NCBI GenBank assembly: GCA_965200835.1
Contig: OZ241390.1
Span: 1,550,001 to 1,614,000, forward strand
Length of the DNA: 64,000 bases
Direction: 5' to 3'
Source of the DNA: JAPPFW01 sp965200835
Lineage (GTDB): Bacteria; Actinomycetota; Acidimicrobiia; Spongiisociales; Spongiisociaceae
Part shown: positions 34,988 through 44,840 of the stretch, in pieces
Position numbering within the stretch: the stretch's first letter is position 1
Layout: each line of letters begins with the position of its first letter
The notes under the pieces: model-generated
What the model was told of the DNA's origin: nothing
Databases searched by the model: none
Seen by the model: the letters and a program-made list of their open reading frames with translations, nothing else
Program-made: the position numbers and the translations under genes

Positions 34988-36391
34988 TCATCGGCGGGTT
35001 ACCACGGCCATGTGCTCGACCAGCCGATCGGCGGTCACCGTGCGAGCACGTTGCAGGTCGGCAGCGGCGCGGCCGTGCCAGTAGCCGGCTGATCGGGTAG
35101 CGGAGAGACCGTCCAAGCCGGCGGCCCAGAAGGCACCGATCATTCCGGCCAGCACATCCCCGGTCCCGATGGTAGCCAGCTCGTGACCTCCGGAGTTCAC
35201 TACCCAACGTTCCTTTCCCATCACGAAGGTGGGGGATCCCTTCAGAAGGACGGTAATCCCGGCATCTTCCGACAGACGGATCGCCTCCGGATAGCAGGCT
35301 TCCCGGCCGGTCAGGCGGAAGAACTCGGCGGTGTGGGGGGTGATTACGGTCTCGCCCTTCCGCGTCAGATCCGAAGGCCCGCCCAGGGCGTTCAGGGCAT
35401 CGGCATCCGCCACTACCGGACCGTTCCAAGTCTGGAGTAGCCCGCGGGCAAAGCCTTCCACATCAGCCGCGTTCCCGAGGCCCGGTCCGATGATCGTCAC
35501 ATCGAAACGGGCCGCCAGGTCGAGAACTTCGGGGAGGTCGGTTTCCGAGAACGAGCGGCGACCGCCTATCGCCCGGGTCATGATCTCCGGGGATCGGACC
35601 TTCTCCTCGACGGTCGGCGGGCAGGCGATCATCACCGCACCAGCCCCCGCCCGGAGCGCGGCTCGGGCAGTGAGGGTGGCGGCCCCGTCCAGACCGTCCG
35701 ATCCTCCCACCACCAGCACCGAGCCGGCCGACCACTTGTGAACCGTGCGGTTGCGCGCCGGGAGCGGGGCGTCCTCCTCCTCACACAGCCACATTTCCGG
35801 CTCGACATCGGGTAGGCCGATGTCGGCTACGTGCACTTCTCCGCAGAAGTCGGGTCCCGCACCCGCTAGATGACCCACCCGGTAGCCGTGGAAGGTCACT
35901 GTTGCCGCGACTCTCGGTGTACCCGGGGCTGCCGCCCCGGTGGTGGCATCGAGTCCGGACGGCACATCTACCGCTAGCACCGTGGGCGCGTTCTGCCAGG
36001 CGGCGAGGTCGGGAAGCACCCCTCGGAAGCCGCCCCCGAACAACGCATCGATGACCAGGTCGGCTGGCCTGGGAGCATCCCAGTCCCGGATGGCCACCCC
36101 GGTGCGCCTGGCCAGGTCGTCCGCCCACCGGGCAGGTCCGGTCCTGGGCTGGGTCAGCGGATAGATATCGACCCATGCTCCCCGTTCCGCAAGGTACCTG
36201 GCGGCCACGTAGCCATCTCCGCCGTTGTTACCCGGACCGGCCAGCACTGCTATCCGGGATCCGTAGCCCGCCCCCAGTGACACAGCTCGTAACCCCACCG
36301 CCAGGCCGGCTCGTTCCAGCAAGGTTCGAGCATCCACCTGCGCCTTGGAATCCTGGCGGCGGGACTGGCCAGCGGTCAGGACAGGGCGCAT
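34988..36391 (-). CDS. nnr: Bifunctional NAD(P)HX epimerase / ADP-dependent NAD(P)HX dehydratase
   Basis: 467-residue repair enzyme that restores hydrated NADH/NADPH. The N-terminal YjeF_N epimerase domain (about 1-200) shows VLAGPGNNGGDGYVAARYLAERG and the D-aspartate segment VIDALFGGGFRG, then VDVPSGLDATTG. The C-terminal ribokinase-like dehydratase domain (215-467) shows KWSAGSVLVVGGSDGLDGA, IIGPGLG, TPHTAEFFRL and the catalytic GTGDVLAGMIGA. Length and domain order match Nnr. The epimerase lacks the usual first helix with an aromatic residue, so its N-terminus is short, but the sequence has no better upstream start in view. Confidence 0.93.
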   Translation of the reverse strand: MRPVLTAGQSRRQDSKAQVDARTLLERAGLAVGLRAVSLGAGYGSRIAVLAGPGNNGGDGYVAARYLAERGAWVDIYPLTQPRTGPARWADDLARRTGVAIRDWDAPRPADLVIDALFGGGFRGVLPDLAAWQNAPTVLAVDVPSGLDATTGAAAPGTPRVAATVTFHGYRVGHLAGAGPDFCGEVHVADIGLPDVEPEMWLCEEEDAPLPARNRTVHKWSAGSVLVVGGSDGLDGAATLTARAALRAGAGAVMIACPPTVEEKVRSPEIMTRAIGGRRSFSETDLPEVLDLAARFDVTIIGPGLGNAADVEGFARGLLQTWNGPVVADADALNALGGPSDLTRKGETVITPHTAEFFRLTGREACYPEAIRLSEDAGITVLLKGSPTFVMGKERWVVNSGGHELATIGTGDVLAGMIGAFWAAGLDGLSATRSAGYWHGRAAADLQRARTVTADRLVEHMAVVTRR

Positions 36392-36669
36392 AGGTCCTCG
36401 GCAGCGATCCGGCGGTGATTGGAGTGGGAGTTGGCCAGTTCCGCATTGATCGTGGGTTCTGTGTTGCGGAGCATGGTCCAGAATCTACTTGCTTGGTGTG
36501 ACACTCTGACCCGCTCGTCTCTTTAGTGACAGAAGGCCCGGGCCTGGAACCGTCGGGTACCGACGCGTGGTTTAGGGAATGGTCGAGTAGGCAAAGGCGG
36601 GGTTGCTCCTGCGAGGACCGCTCACGCCGCCCGTCATAGGGGAGCGGCAGACCAACTACCGTCCCGTAG

Positions 36670-37749
36670 ATGCGGGTGCTGCTGGTCACCAACGACTACC
36701 CCCCCGATCCGGGAGGCATCCAGCAGTATCTGTCCAACCTGGTGGCGCACTCTTCCTTCCGCTTCCGGATCCTGGCCGCCCACCATTCCGAGGCACCGTC
36801 CGATTCGCAAGTCGCCCGCGGCCCCCGGTCATACATGCTTCCGACCAGGAGCACTTACCGCTGGGTGATCGACCACCTTCGCGATTTCGATTCGCAAGTC
36901 ATCCTGTTCGGCGCTCCCCACCCGCTGGCCCAGCTGGGACCGAGGATCTCCCGCACTACCGGCATCCCTTATGTGGTGATGGCCCATGGGGCGGAGGTGA
37001 CGCTGCCCGCTGCGGCTCCCTTGCTTCGTCAAGTGCTCGGGTGGACCTTCCGGCGGGCGGCTCTGGTGCTGGCGGTGTCATCCTTCACCGCCACCAAGGT
37101 GACCCACCTGGGGGCGGCGCGGACGATGGTGCTGGGAGCGGGGGTCGATCTTTCCGCCTTCCAGCCCGCCGAGTCGCCCTGCGATCCGGCTGACGGCGAA
37201 GCGGTGGTGATCGGTTGCATCTCACGGTTCGTGCCCCGCAAGGGCCACTTGCGAGTGCTGGCAGCCGCCGAACGGCTGTCGAGCGAGGGTTGGCCGCTCG
37301 AGGTCCTGCTGGTGGGGAACGGGCGTCTCGAAGCCCGGATAAGAAGGCGCGCGGCCCGGGCATCCATCCCGGTGCGGGTGGAGTCCGGGGTGCCCTGGGC
37401 AGCTCTGCCCGACCTCTACCGCTCCTGCCATATATTCGTCATGCCCGCCCGCTCGAGGTGGCTAGGTCTGGAGGCCGAAGGCTTGGGAATCGTCTACCTG
37501 GAAGCCTCGGCCTCGGGCATTCCGGTGGTGGCAGGAACCTCCGGCGGTGCACCCGAGACGGTGGTGGAGGGCGTCACGGGATACGTGGCTGACTCGGTGG
37601 ACGGGATCGTGGAGGCCCTGCGGCTCATTCTCCCCAGGCGCGCAGAGATGGGGACAGCGGCCCGACAGCAAGCTGTCGACCGGTATTCGTGGGAGGCGGT
37701 GGCTGGGCGTTTCGACTCGGCTCTGCAATCGGTGGCCATTGCCCGGTAA
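36670..37749 (+). CDS. GT4-family glycosyltransferase (PimB-like)
   Basis: 359-residue GT-B retaining glycosyltransferase. The N-terminus MRVLLVTNDYPPDPGGIQQYLSNL has the family's glycine-rich loop; the middle MAHGAEVTLP and RFVPRKGHLRVLAAAERL, then the donor-binding E-x7-E motif EAEGLGIVYLEASASGIPVV are canonical. The pattern resembles PimB', the second mannosyltransferase of phosphatidylinositol mannoside synthesis, but specificity cannot be proved. It is transcribed away from nnr across a 278-base gap and is followed closely by an unrelated C45 acyltransferase gene. GDP-mannose is the likely donor by family. Confidence 0.88.
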   Translation: MRVLLVTNDYPPDPGGIQQYLSNLVAHSSFRFRILAAHHSEAPSDSQVARGPRSYMLPTRSTYRWVIDHLRDFDSQVILFGAPHPLAQLGPRISRTTGIPYVVMAHGAEVTLPAAAPLLRQVLGWTFRRAALVLAVSSFTATKVTHLGAARTMVLGAGVDLSAFQPAESPCDPADGEAVVIGCISRFVPRKGHLRVLAAAERLSSEGWPLEVLLVGNGRLEARIRRRAARASIPVRVESGVPWAALPDLYRSCHIFVMPARSRWLGLEAEGLGIVYLEASASGIPVVAGTSGGAPETVVEGVTGYVADSVDGIVEALRLILPRRAEMGTAARQQAVDRYSWEAVAGRFDSALQSVAIAR

Positions 37750-37797
37750 GGAATCGGCCCGCCAGGGCAGCGCGTCCAATACGATCGTCACTACCGG

Positions 37798-38883
37798 ATG
37801 AGACGCCCCCCGATCCGCATACTCGACGCCATTGGAAGCTCGGCAGCGATGGGCCATGTCCACGGCTCTCACCATGCTGCCGAGATTCAGGCCTACGCCC
37901 ACGAGCGGGTGGAACTGGTGGCCTCGGGCTTGTGGACCGGCGGTTCCCTCGATCGGGGTGATGTGCTGGATCTGGCCGAGTCGTGTCTTGCTGCCCACGC
38001 CCACCAGTCCCCGAGCCTATTCGAGGAGATGGAGGCCCTGGCGGCCGGGGCCGGGATCACGCTGGCCGAAGCAGTGGTAGTAGGAGGGTTCACCGACTTC
38101 GTCGACACAGTCCGAGCTGAGCTGGGTGGCCGGCATCCCGAGCGGCTGGTGGAGGACAACTGCACCGCCTTCATCGTCCCCGACCGGAGGGCCGCCGGCG
38201 GCGATGGTTTCCTGGGCCAGACCTGGGACATGCACGCCTCGGCCACCGACCATGTGATCATGCTGCGGACCAAACCGGACGGCTACCCGCGGGCTCTCGT
38301 GTTCACCACCACCGGTTGCCTGGGCCAGATTGGAATGAACGAGCTGGGGGTGTGTGTGGGCATCAACAACCTGACCGCGGCCGACGGCCGGGTAGGGGTC
38401 ACCTGGCCGACTGTGGTTCGTCATGCTCTGCTGTGCGAGAGTGCCGCCCAAGCGGTGGAAGTGATCCTGGCGGCCGAGCTGGCAGGAGGCCACAACTACC
38501 TGGTGTTCGATACCGAGGGAAACGGTTTCAACATCGAGGCCATGCCGACGGCCCACGCGGTGACCTCGCTCGGTTCCGAGGCAATAGTGCACACCAACCA
38601 CACTATCGCCGAGGCCACCTGTGCAGTCGAGGGTAGGAGGACTCCGGCCCACCGCGAGAGCTCTCAGCGGCGGCTGGCCGCGGCCACCGAACATCTCGAC
38701 CGGCACGATCTGGCAGCCAATGACCTGATGGACCTCACCCGCTACCGGGTTTGCCAGGTCTCGACGCCGCCCCATCATATCGAGACGTCGGGTGCTGCCA
38801 TCATGCGGCCCGGGACACGAGACTTCTGGGCAGTCTGGGGCTTGCCGAGCATGAACGACTACCGCCAGATCGAGTTTCTCTGA
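37798..38883 (+). CDS. C45-type autoproteolytic acyltransferase/hydrolase (NTN fold)
   Basis: 361-residue NTN hydrolase of the acyl-CoA:6-aminopenicillanate acyltransferase family, which self-cleaves to expose a catalytic cysteine. The cleavage site is the Asn-Cys in VEDNCTAFIV (C122). Motifs FLGQTWDMH, GINNLTA, and the C-terminal QVSTPPHHIETSGAAIMRPGTRDFWAVWG are characteristic. It lies 48 bases after the glycosyltransferase and 69 before the polyamine transporter. Family members hydrolyse small amides or acyl-amino compounds, so gamma-glutamyl or acyl-polyamine substrates would fit the neighbouring polyamine genes, as an inference only. Confidence 0.85.
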   Translation: MRRPPIRILDAIGSSAAMGHVHGSHHAAEIQAYAHERVELVASGLWTGGSLDRGDVLDLAESCLAAHAHQSPSLFEEMEALAAGAGITLAEAVVVGGFTDFVDTVRAELGGRHPERLVEDNCTAFIVPDRRAAGGDGFLGQTWDMHASATDHVIMLRTKPDGYPRALVFTTTGCLGQIGMNELGVCVGINNLTAADGRVGVTWPTVVRHALLCESAAQAVEVILAAELAGGHNYLVFDTEGNGFNIEAMPTAHAVTSLGSEAIVHTNHTIAEATCAVEGRRTPAHRESSQRRLAAATEHLDRHDLAANDLMDLTRYRVCQVSTPPHHIETSGAAIMRPGTRDFWAVWGLPSMNDYRQIEFL

Positions 38884-38952
38884 GCAACTCGACCACCGCG
38901 GCTAACCTCGAAACCCGGACCTCCCGGTAGCAGTCGCAAGGCGGGGGATCTG

Positions 38953-40044
38953 ATGGATAGGGAAGGGATCGGCATGCCGCCAGAGGTGCCCGCAGTCGGG
39001 CTCTACGGCATCACCAAGCGCTTCGGTGAGGTAACCGCGGTGGACGAGGTCGACCTCGAGATAGCCGACGGTGAGTTCTTCGCCTTGCTGGGGCCCTCCG
39101 GCTGTGGCAAGACCACCACCCTGCGGCTCATAGCCGGTCTGGAGTTCCCCACCCTGGGCAGCTTGAGGATTTTCGGCGAGGAGGTCGGGACGCTGCCGCC
39201 CAACAAGCGGCCGGTCAACACTGTTTTCCAGAACTACGCACTCTTCCCGCATATGACCGTGGAGGAGAACGTCGGGTTCGGGTTACGGATGCAGCGCGTT
39301 TCCAAGGAGGTGATCGGGTCTCGGGTTAGGGATGCCATCGGGTTGGTCCACATGGGAGGCATGGAGGGGCGGCGTTCCAACCAGCTGTCGGGCGGGCAGC
39401 AACAGCGGGTTGCCCTTGCCCGGGCATTGGTTAACCGGCCCAAGGTTCTGCTGCTGGACGAGCCTCTGGGAGCACTGGATCTGAAGCTTCGCCAGGCCAT
39501 GCAGACCGAGCTCAAGGGATTGCAACGAGAGGTGGGGATCACCTTCGTATTCGTAACGCATGACCAGGGGGAGGCGCTCACTATGAGTGACCGGATCGGG
39601 GTGATGGACGGGGGGCGCCTTCTCCAGGTGGGCACGCCTGAGGAGATCTATGCCCGGCCGGCCAACCGGTTCGTTGCCGACTTCATCGGCCATGCCAACC
39701 TGCTGGACGCCATGGTTATGGACGGGGAGCGGGTGACCCTGACCAACGGTATCCGGATACCGGCAGCCTCCGATATAGCCCCCGGCACCCGGGTAGCCGT
39801 CAGCCTCAGGCCCGAACAAGCCATCCTCAACCGCCGGGGCGAGGCTCCCCATAATCACACCTCGGTGGACGGCCGGATCGAACAGATCACCTATCTCGGA
39901 AACGCTCTGGTGTATCAGGTGGTGTTCGAGTGGATGAGCATCGATGTCCGGGCGGAGAACCGTGCTGGTATGGCACAGGCAAGTGTGGGTGATGAAGTAA
40001 CCGTCTCATGGGAGCCGACCGCGGTCACGGTGGTCGAGGACTGA
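38953..40044 (+). CDS. potA: Spermidine/putrescine ABC transporter ATP-binding protein
   Basis: 363-residue ABC ATPase. Walker A is GPSGCGKTT, Q-loop is VFQNYALFPHMTV, signature is LSGGQQQRVALARAL, Walker B is LLLDEPLGALD, and the switch histidine is in VFVTHDQGEALTMSD. The C-terminal TOBE domain (FIGHANLLDAMV onward) is present, as in PotA. The ATG at 38953 is used; a second ATG at 38974 is an equally reasonable start. It is the first gene of potABCD and precedes potB by five bases. Confidence 0.93.
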   Translation: MDREGIGMPPEVPAVGLYGITKRFGEVTAVDEVDLEIADGEFFALLGPSGCGKTTTLRLIAGLEFPTLGSLRIFGEEVGTLPPNKRPVNTVFQNYALFPHMTVEENVGFGLRMQRVSKEVIGSRVRDAIGLVHMGGMEGRRSNQLSGGQQQRVALARALVNRPKVLLLDEPLGALDLKLRQAMQTELKGLQREVGITFVFVTHDQGEALTMSDRIGVMDGGRLLQVGTPEEIYARPANRFVADFIGHANLLDAMVMDGERVTLTNGIRIPAASDIAPGTRVAVSLRPEQAILNRRGEAPHNHTSVDGRIEQITYLGNALVYQVVFEWMSIDVRAENRAGMAQASVGDEVTVSWEPTAVTVVED

Positions 40045-40049
40045 GACCG

Positions 40050-40985
40050 GTGACGACGACCACCGGGATCCCTCCTTTTTCCCATGCGGGAGTGGAATCG
40101 GCCGGGGCGGAAGGCAGAGAAGCTACCCCGGAGTTCGAGAAGGCGGCAGCCCGGGCGGACTCCCGGCGGGGGTTTCTGATGTCCCTGCCGGCCTATGTGT
40201 ATCTGGCGCTGTTCTTCGCTGTCCCGTTCGGGATAGTCATCGTCTACTCGGTCGCCACCCGCAATCGGATCGGAGGGACCGACCTGACCGGTTGGAACCT
40301 GGAGTCCTATCGCCGGCTCGGTGAGCCCATCGTGCGCGACATCCTGTTCCGTTCCCTGTGGATTGCCCTGCTCACCACCGTGATCTGCCTGGTGGTGGCC
40401 TACCCATTCGCCTACTTCCTAACTACCCGTTCGCCCATGGTTCGCAACTTGATGCTGGTGTTCGTGATGATCCCGTTCTGGACCAACTTCCTGGTACGTA
40501 ACTACGCCTGGAGGGTGATCCTGGGGGCGGAAGGGCCCCTAAACACGGTCAGTGAAGCGGTCGGTTTCGGACCTCAAGAGATCCTCTTCACGCAGGCGGC
40601 GGTGATCATCGGTCTGGTGTATGGATTTCTACCGTTCATGATGCTCCCCCTGTACGCGGCGATCGAGCGGATCGATGCCAGCCTGCTCGAGGCCAGCCGC
40701 GACTTATATGCTTCCGCCGTCCAGTCCTTCCGCAAGGTACTCCTGCCCCTGTCGATGCCCGGGGTGGTGGCCGGATCGATCCTGGTGTTCGTCCCAAGTC
40801 TCGGGGCCTACGTGACTCCCCAGATCCTCGGAGGCGGCAAGTCGACCATGCTGGGCTCCTACATAGTGGTCCAGTTCCTGACCGCCCGGAACTGGCCCCT
40901 TGGCGCTTCCCTGTCCTTCGTTCTCATGACGGTGATGCTGGTCGCCACCCTGATCTACTTCCGTACCGGGGGACGGAACCTGTGA
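40050..40985 (+). CDS. potB: Spermidine/putrescine ABC transporter permease
   Basis: 311-residue inner-membrane permease. Six hydrophobic segments run from FLMSLPAYVYLALFFAVPFGIVIV to the C-terminal VLMTVMLVATLIYF. The EAA loop is EASRDLYASAVQSFRKVLLPLSMPG and the SLGAYVTPQILGGG motif is typical of PotB. The GTG at 40050, behind GAGGA, is favoured over an upstream start at 40008 that would overlap potA. It has a 45-residue hydrophilic N-terminal extension. Its stop overlaps potC by four bases. Confidence 0.9.
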   Translation: MTTTTGIPPFSHAGVESAGAEGREATPEFEKAAARADSRRGFLMSLPAYVYLALFFAVPFGIVIVYSVATRNRIGGTDLTGWNLESYRRLGEPIVRDILFRSLWIALLTTVICLVVAYPFAYFLTTRSPMVRNLMLVFVMIPFWTNFLVRNYAWRVILGAEGPLNTVSEAVGFGPQEILFTQAAVIIGLVYGFLPFMMLPLYAAIERIDASLLEASRDLYASAVQSFRKVLLPLSMPGVVAGSILVFVPSLGAYVTPQILGGGKSTMLGSYIVVQFLTARNWPLGASLSFVLMTVMLVATLIYFRTGGRNL

Positions 40986-41872
40986 GCGGGGCTACCCGAC
41001 CTCGCGGCGCCAGCAGGTTGTTCCTGGCTGGTGAGGCATGGCTGGTGTACACCTTCTTCTACGCACCGATCGTGCTGCTGGTGGTCTTCTCGTTCAGCGA
41101 CGACCGCAACGTGGGTCGATGGGGTGGTTTCACACTGTCGTGGTACGACGACTTCATCGGCCATACCCAGCTTCAGAACTCCCTCTGGGTGTCGATCCGG
41201 GTGGCGGTGCTGTCGACCCTCATCTCGGTGGCGCTAGGGACGATGTCTGCCCTGGCACTGGAGAGGTTCAGATTCCGCGGACGGCGGGTGTTCGATGCGC
41301 TTCTCTACCTACCCATCATCATTCCCGACGTCACCATGGCGGTGATGATGCTGCTCTTCTTCGCCGAAGGAATAAGGCTGGCTGAGGCCTTGATAGGTCT
41401 GGAACTTTCCAAAGGATTCGCAACCATCACTATCAGCCATATCGCGTTCAATATCAGCTTCGTGTCGGTGGTGGTGCGTGCCCGGCTGGCAGGTATGGAT
41501 GAGAATCTGGAAGAGGCTGCCCTCGACCTGTACGCCACCCGCTGGCGGAGCTTCCGCTACGTCACCTTCCCCCAGATCGCGCCAGGTATTGCGGGCGGCG
41601 CCCTGCTGGCGCTGACCCTCTCGCTGGACGATGTGGTGGTTACCCAGTTCGCTTCCGGCCCCGGGTCGACCACCCTGCCCGTGTATGTCTTCGGGATGAT
41701 CCGCCGTGGGGTCACCCCCCTCATCAACGCCGTGTCGGTGGTCATGCTGTCGGCGTCGGTCGTGCTGGTGATCCTGTCGCTCGTCTTCCAGAGACTCCGT
41801 TCGGGGGAACCGGCTCGGGGTTCGCCTGGCGAGTCCGGCCGCCGGACCATCCGAGAGCGGCTATTGGGGTAA
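40982..41872 (+). CDS. potC: Spermidine/putrescine ABC transporter permease
   Basis: 296-residue second permease. The GTG overlaps the potB stop (GTGA). Six transmembrane segments start with WLVYTFFYAPIVLLVVFSFSDD. The EAA loop is EEAALDLYATRWRSFRYVTFPQIAPG, and SLDDVVVTQFASGPGSTTLPVYVFGMIRRG is the PotC/YdcV hallmark. The C-terminal 25 residues are hydrophilic. Followed by a 121-base leader before potD, so the binding-protein gene may have its own promoter or simply a longer 5' untranslated region. Confidence 0.92.
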   Translation: MSGATRPRGASRLFLAGEAWLVYTFFYAPIVLLVVFSFSDDRNVGRWGGFTLSWYDDFIGHTQLQNSLWVSIRVAVLSTLISVALGTMSALALERFRFRGRRVFDALLYLPIIIPDVTMAVMMLLFFAEGIRLAEALIGLELSKGFATITISHIAFNISFVSVVVRARLAGMDENLEEAALDLYATRWRSFRYVTFPQIAPGIAGGALLALTLSLDDVVVTQFASGPGSTTLPVYVFGMIRRGVTPLINAVSVVMLSASVVLVILSLVFQRLRSGEPARGSPGESGRRTIRERLLG

Positions 41873-41993
41873 GTCTTCCAGGCCTGGAGGACCCTTATAT
41901 GTGCACGCTGGTAGGATCAGGCTCCCAATGTCGATGGTCGGTTCTTGGCTGCACAGGGGCCGATTCAATAGCTGAGTAGAGAGCGAGTAACTA

Positions 41994-43103
41994 ATGAGGT
42001 CCATCACGACACGCCGGCTTCTAGCTTTATTGGTCGGCTTCGGTCTTCTAACGGCTGCCTGCGCTTCCGAAGACGGCGGGACTGCTGCGGCAGCGGACTG
42101 CGAGGTCGACCAGACGGACGGCGACCTGAACATCTTCAACTGGGCCGAGTACATCGATCCTGAGCTGGTCGATGCTTTCGCCACCCAATTTGGGGTAGAA
42201 GTGACGTTCGATGTGTATGACTCCAACGAGGCTATGCAGCCGATCATCTCGGCCGGGAACTCCGGATACGATCTGATCGTCCCGTCCGACTACATGGTGG
42301 CCATCCTGATCGCCGGGGAGGACATCCAGCTGCTCGACAAGGACGCCCTACCCAACCTGGTAAACGTCTCGGCGGACTTCGAGGACCTGATCTATGACCC
42401 GGCCGGGGACTACTCGGTTCCCTACCAGTGGGGCACCACCGGCCTGGCGGTCGACACAGCCGTGGTCGGTACCGACTTCCCCCGGTCATGGTCGATCGTG
42501 TTCGACCCGAGCTTCGCCGATGCTTACGCGGGCCGTATCTCGCTGCTGAACGATCCTAGGGAAACATTGGGAGCAGCGCTCAAGTACCTCGGCTATTCGC
42601 TGAACACCACCGACACCGGTGAACTGGAGGAGGCCAAGAACCTGGTGGCGGACACTCGCAACCGCCTGGCAGCCTTCGACACCGACCAGGCCGACGAGCT
42701 GTTGACCACCGGCGAGACCGTGATCGCCCACGGCTACTCGGGTGACATGTTCACCCAGTTCTTGGAGACCGAGGACCCCTCCCGTTACGTTTACTTCGTG
42801 CCGGAGGAGGGCGGTACCCGGTGGATCGACAACATGGCGATTCCCCATGATGCACCCAATCCCTGCACGGCTCATACCTTCATAAACTGGCTGCTCGATG
42901 GGTCGAACGGCGCTGCGCTGTCCAACTTCAACTACTACTCCACGCCTAACGAAGCGGCCCTCGATGGACTGGACGAGGATCTGCTGGACTTCGTCAACGA
43001 TCCCGACGTGATCCCTGGCGGAGTAGGTTCGCTGGAGAGCATCCAGGACACTGGCGACTTCGAGATCAACTACACGGACGCCTTCATCGAGGCGGTCGGA
43101 TGA
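41994..43103 (+). CDS. potD: Polyamine-binding lipoprotein of the Pot transporter
   Basis: 369-residue substrate-binding protein with a lipoprotein signal peptide (RRLLALLVGFGLLTAAC, lipobox TAAC; the lipidated cysteine is residue 23). The mature chain begins LNIFNWAEYIDPELVDAF and contains VEVTFDVYDSNEAM, GYDLIVPSDYMV, VPYQWGTTGLAVD and WIDNMAIPHDAPN, all typical of PotD/PotF. It completes potABCD. The lipoprotein anchor fits a monoderm or thin-envelope cell. Putrescine versus spermidine preference cannot be read from the sequence. Confidence 0.92.
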   Translation: MRSITTRRLLALLVGFGLLTAACASEDGGTAAAADCEVDQTDGDLNIFNWAEYIDPELVDAFATQFGVEVTFDVYDSNEAMQPIISAGNSGYDLIVPSDYMVAILIAGEDIQLLDKDALPNLVNVSADFEDLIYDPAGDYSVPYQWGTTGLAVDTAVVGTDFPRSWSIVFDPSFADAYAGRISLLNDPRETLGAALKYLGYSLNTTDTGELEEAKNLVADTRNRLAAFDTDQADELLTTGETVIAHGYSGDMFTQFLETEDPSRYVYFVPEEGGTRWIDNMAIPHDAPNPCTAHTFINWLLDGSNGAALSNFNYYSTPNEAALDGLDEDLLDFVNDPDVIPGGVGSLESIQDTGDFEINYTDAFIEAVG

Positions 43104-43443
43104 TCCGGCCAGCCACGAGAAGCCTCGGCTAACCCGCTACACCTGCTGGGAGAGGACGGCGAGGGAAATACCAGATCGCGAAAAACGCGCAACCACCTGC
43201 GCTCCGCTGGGTTCCCCTCCCCCGCCGCCTCCGTCCTAGGGTGAGCGCGAGCCGCCAGCCACTCTTCAGGTTGCCTTCGATTCGATGATCCCGGCTTGCG
43301 GCCCGCTCGACGTCGGTAACAGACGGCTGGTGAATCCAGCTAGCCAACAATATGCACCATCGGTGTGACAACATCAACCCCCTTGCTGGGGGGTGATCTC
43401 AACAATCGACAAACCTTGCTGCCAACTCTCTCGAAAGGAGAGA
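43104..43443. other. Convergent intergenic region with a hairpin
   Basis: 340 bases between potD and the convergent oxidase gene. No gene is recognised. The only structure is the hairpin at 43373-43397, listed separately. Confidence 0.45.
43373..43397. terminator. Hairpin between potD and the PuuB-like gene
   Basis: ATC-a-ACCCCC, a six-base loop (ttgctg), then GGGGGT-GAT: nine base pairs with one bulged A. It lies between convergent genes. There is no T-tract, so it is a weak intrinsic terminator candidate. Confidence 0.42.
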
Positions 43444-44820
43444 TCAGCGCCGGAGGAGGTGGTAAGCGGCCTCCCCTACCTTGGATCGGCGTCCGGTTCT
43501 GAACTCCTTGCGATCGGCCCAGCCCATCACAGCCCTCGTGCCGCGAATACCGAGCCACCGCAGCGGTTCCGGTTCCCAGGGTCTCGACTCGATCCCCACC
43601 CAGGGCAGGTGGACCAGCTCGGAATCCGTTCCGGTGATCAGATCAGCCAGGGTACGGCCTGCCAGGTTGGAGGGGGCCACCCCTTCACCCACATACCCAC
43701 CCGCCGTTCCGAAACCGCTCTCCCGGTCGAAGTGGACCGACGGTATCCAGTTGCGGGGAGCGCCGAGCACCCCGCCCCAGCGGTGGGTTATCTCTACTCC
43801 TTCCAGCACCGGGAAGATGTCGACCAGCACCCGCCGGATCAGGTCGTGGGACCGCCGATCTTTCTCGGTTGCCGGGCTGATTCGCGAACCGTATAGATAC
43901 GGGATCGCCCGACCTCCGAAAGCTATCCGATCATCCGCGGTGCGTTGCCCGTAGATCACGGCATACCGATCATCCGCAAAGGTCGGGCGCCCTTCGAGTC
44001 CGATCTCGGCGAGCGTGTTCCGGTCGAGCGGCTCGGTGGCGATCATCAGCGAGTAGAGCGGGACTAGGGATCGGCGCTGTCCGGGCAGATCACGGGTGTA
44101 CGCTTCGGTAGCTCGGATCACCACCTTCGCAGTCACCGTTCCTCTGGTGGTGGTCACCCCGCCCTGATCCAGCTCCACGGCGGCGGTTTGCTCGACGATG
44201 CGAACCTGACGTCGCTCGACCGCCTCCGCCAAGCCTCTGACCAGGCGGGCCGGATCCAGCGCGGCGCATGGCGCATAGAAGATGCCGCCATGCACCTTGG
44301 TGGGTCGGGCGTAGCCACGCACCTGATCGGGATCGAGCAAGCGGACCACTTCCTTGCCGATGCCGTTTGCGCGGTGGTGTTCGATCTCGGCCACCTGGCG
44401 CCGGGCCTGCGCCCGGTTCCGGGCGAAGCGGATCACCCCTCCCTTGGTGAACCCACATTCGATCGATTCGGTTGCCACCACCCGGCCGATCTCGTCCACC
44501 GAGTGGCGTACCTGTTCCATCAGGCGCCGGACTGCCTTGGGGGTCGAGTGGCGGGCGTAGGCGTCTACTCCGGCCACCAGCTCTCCGACACACCATCCCC
44601 CGTTACGGCCGGATGCTCCGAAACCGCAGATCTCGCGCTCGATCACCATGATGGACAGCAACGGGTCACGCTCGGCCAGGTAGTAGGCAGTCCACAGTCC
44701 GGTAAACCCGCCACCGACGATCGCTACATCCACCTCAGCATCGCCATCGAGGGGCGGCCGGGCATCCAATCCCTCCGGCAGGGTCGACATCCACAGCGAC
44801 AGATTCGAGTAGTCCGGCAC
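43444..44820 (-). CDS. FAD-dependent amine oxidase of the DAO family (gamma-glutamylputrescine oxidoreductase-like)
   Basis: 458-residue flavoenzyme. The FAD site is VDVAIVGGGFTGLWTAYYLAERDP, followed by IEREICGFGASGRNGGWC, the PuuB/OrdL-type signature, and by the C-terminal GYVGEGVAPSNLAGRTLADLI. PuuB oxidises gamma-glutamylputrescine to the aldehyde in putrescine breakdown, and the adjoining potABCD operon supports a polyamine role. Other amino-acid or polyamine substrates remain possible. The GTG start is only 20 bases from the start of the divergent acetyltransferase, so promoters must lie within coding sequence or the true starts are a little different. Confidence 0.85.
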   Translation of the reverse strand: MPDYSNLSLWMSTLPEGLDARPPLDGDAEVDVAIVGGGFTGLWTAYYLAERDPLLSIMVIEREICGFGASGRNGGWCVGELVAGVDAYARHSTPKAVRRLMEQVRHSVDEIGRVVATESIECGFTKGGVIRFARNRAQARRQVAEIEHHRANGIGKEVVRLLDPDQVRGYARPTKVHGGIFYAPCAALDPARLVRGLAEAVERRQVRIVEQTAAVELDQGGVTTTRGTVTAKVVIRATEAYTRDLPGQRRSLVPLYSLMIATEPLDRNTLAEIGLEGRPTFADDRYAVIYGQRTADDRIAFGGRAIPYLYGSRISPATEKDRRSHDLIRRVLVDIFPVLEGVEITHRWGGVLGAPRNWIPSVHFDRESGFGTAGGYVGEGVAPSNLAGRTLADLITGTDSELVHLPWVGIESRPWEPEPLRWLGIRGTRAVMGWADRKEFRTGRRSKVGEAAYHLLRR

Positions 44821-44840
44821 GGCCGGGAGTATATGATCGG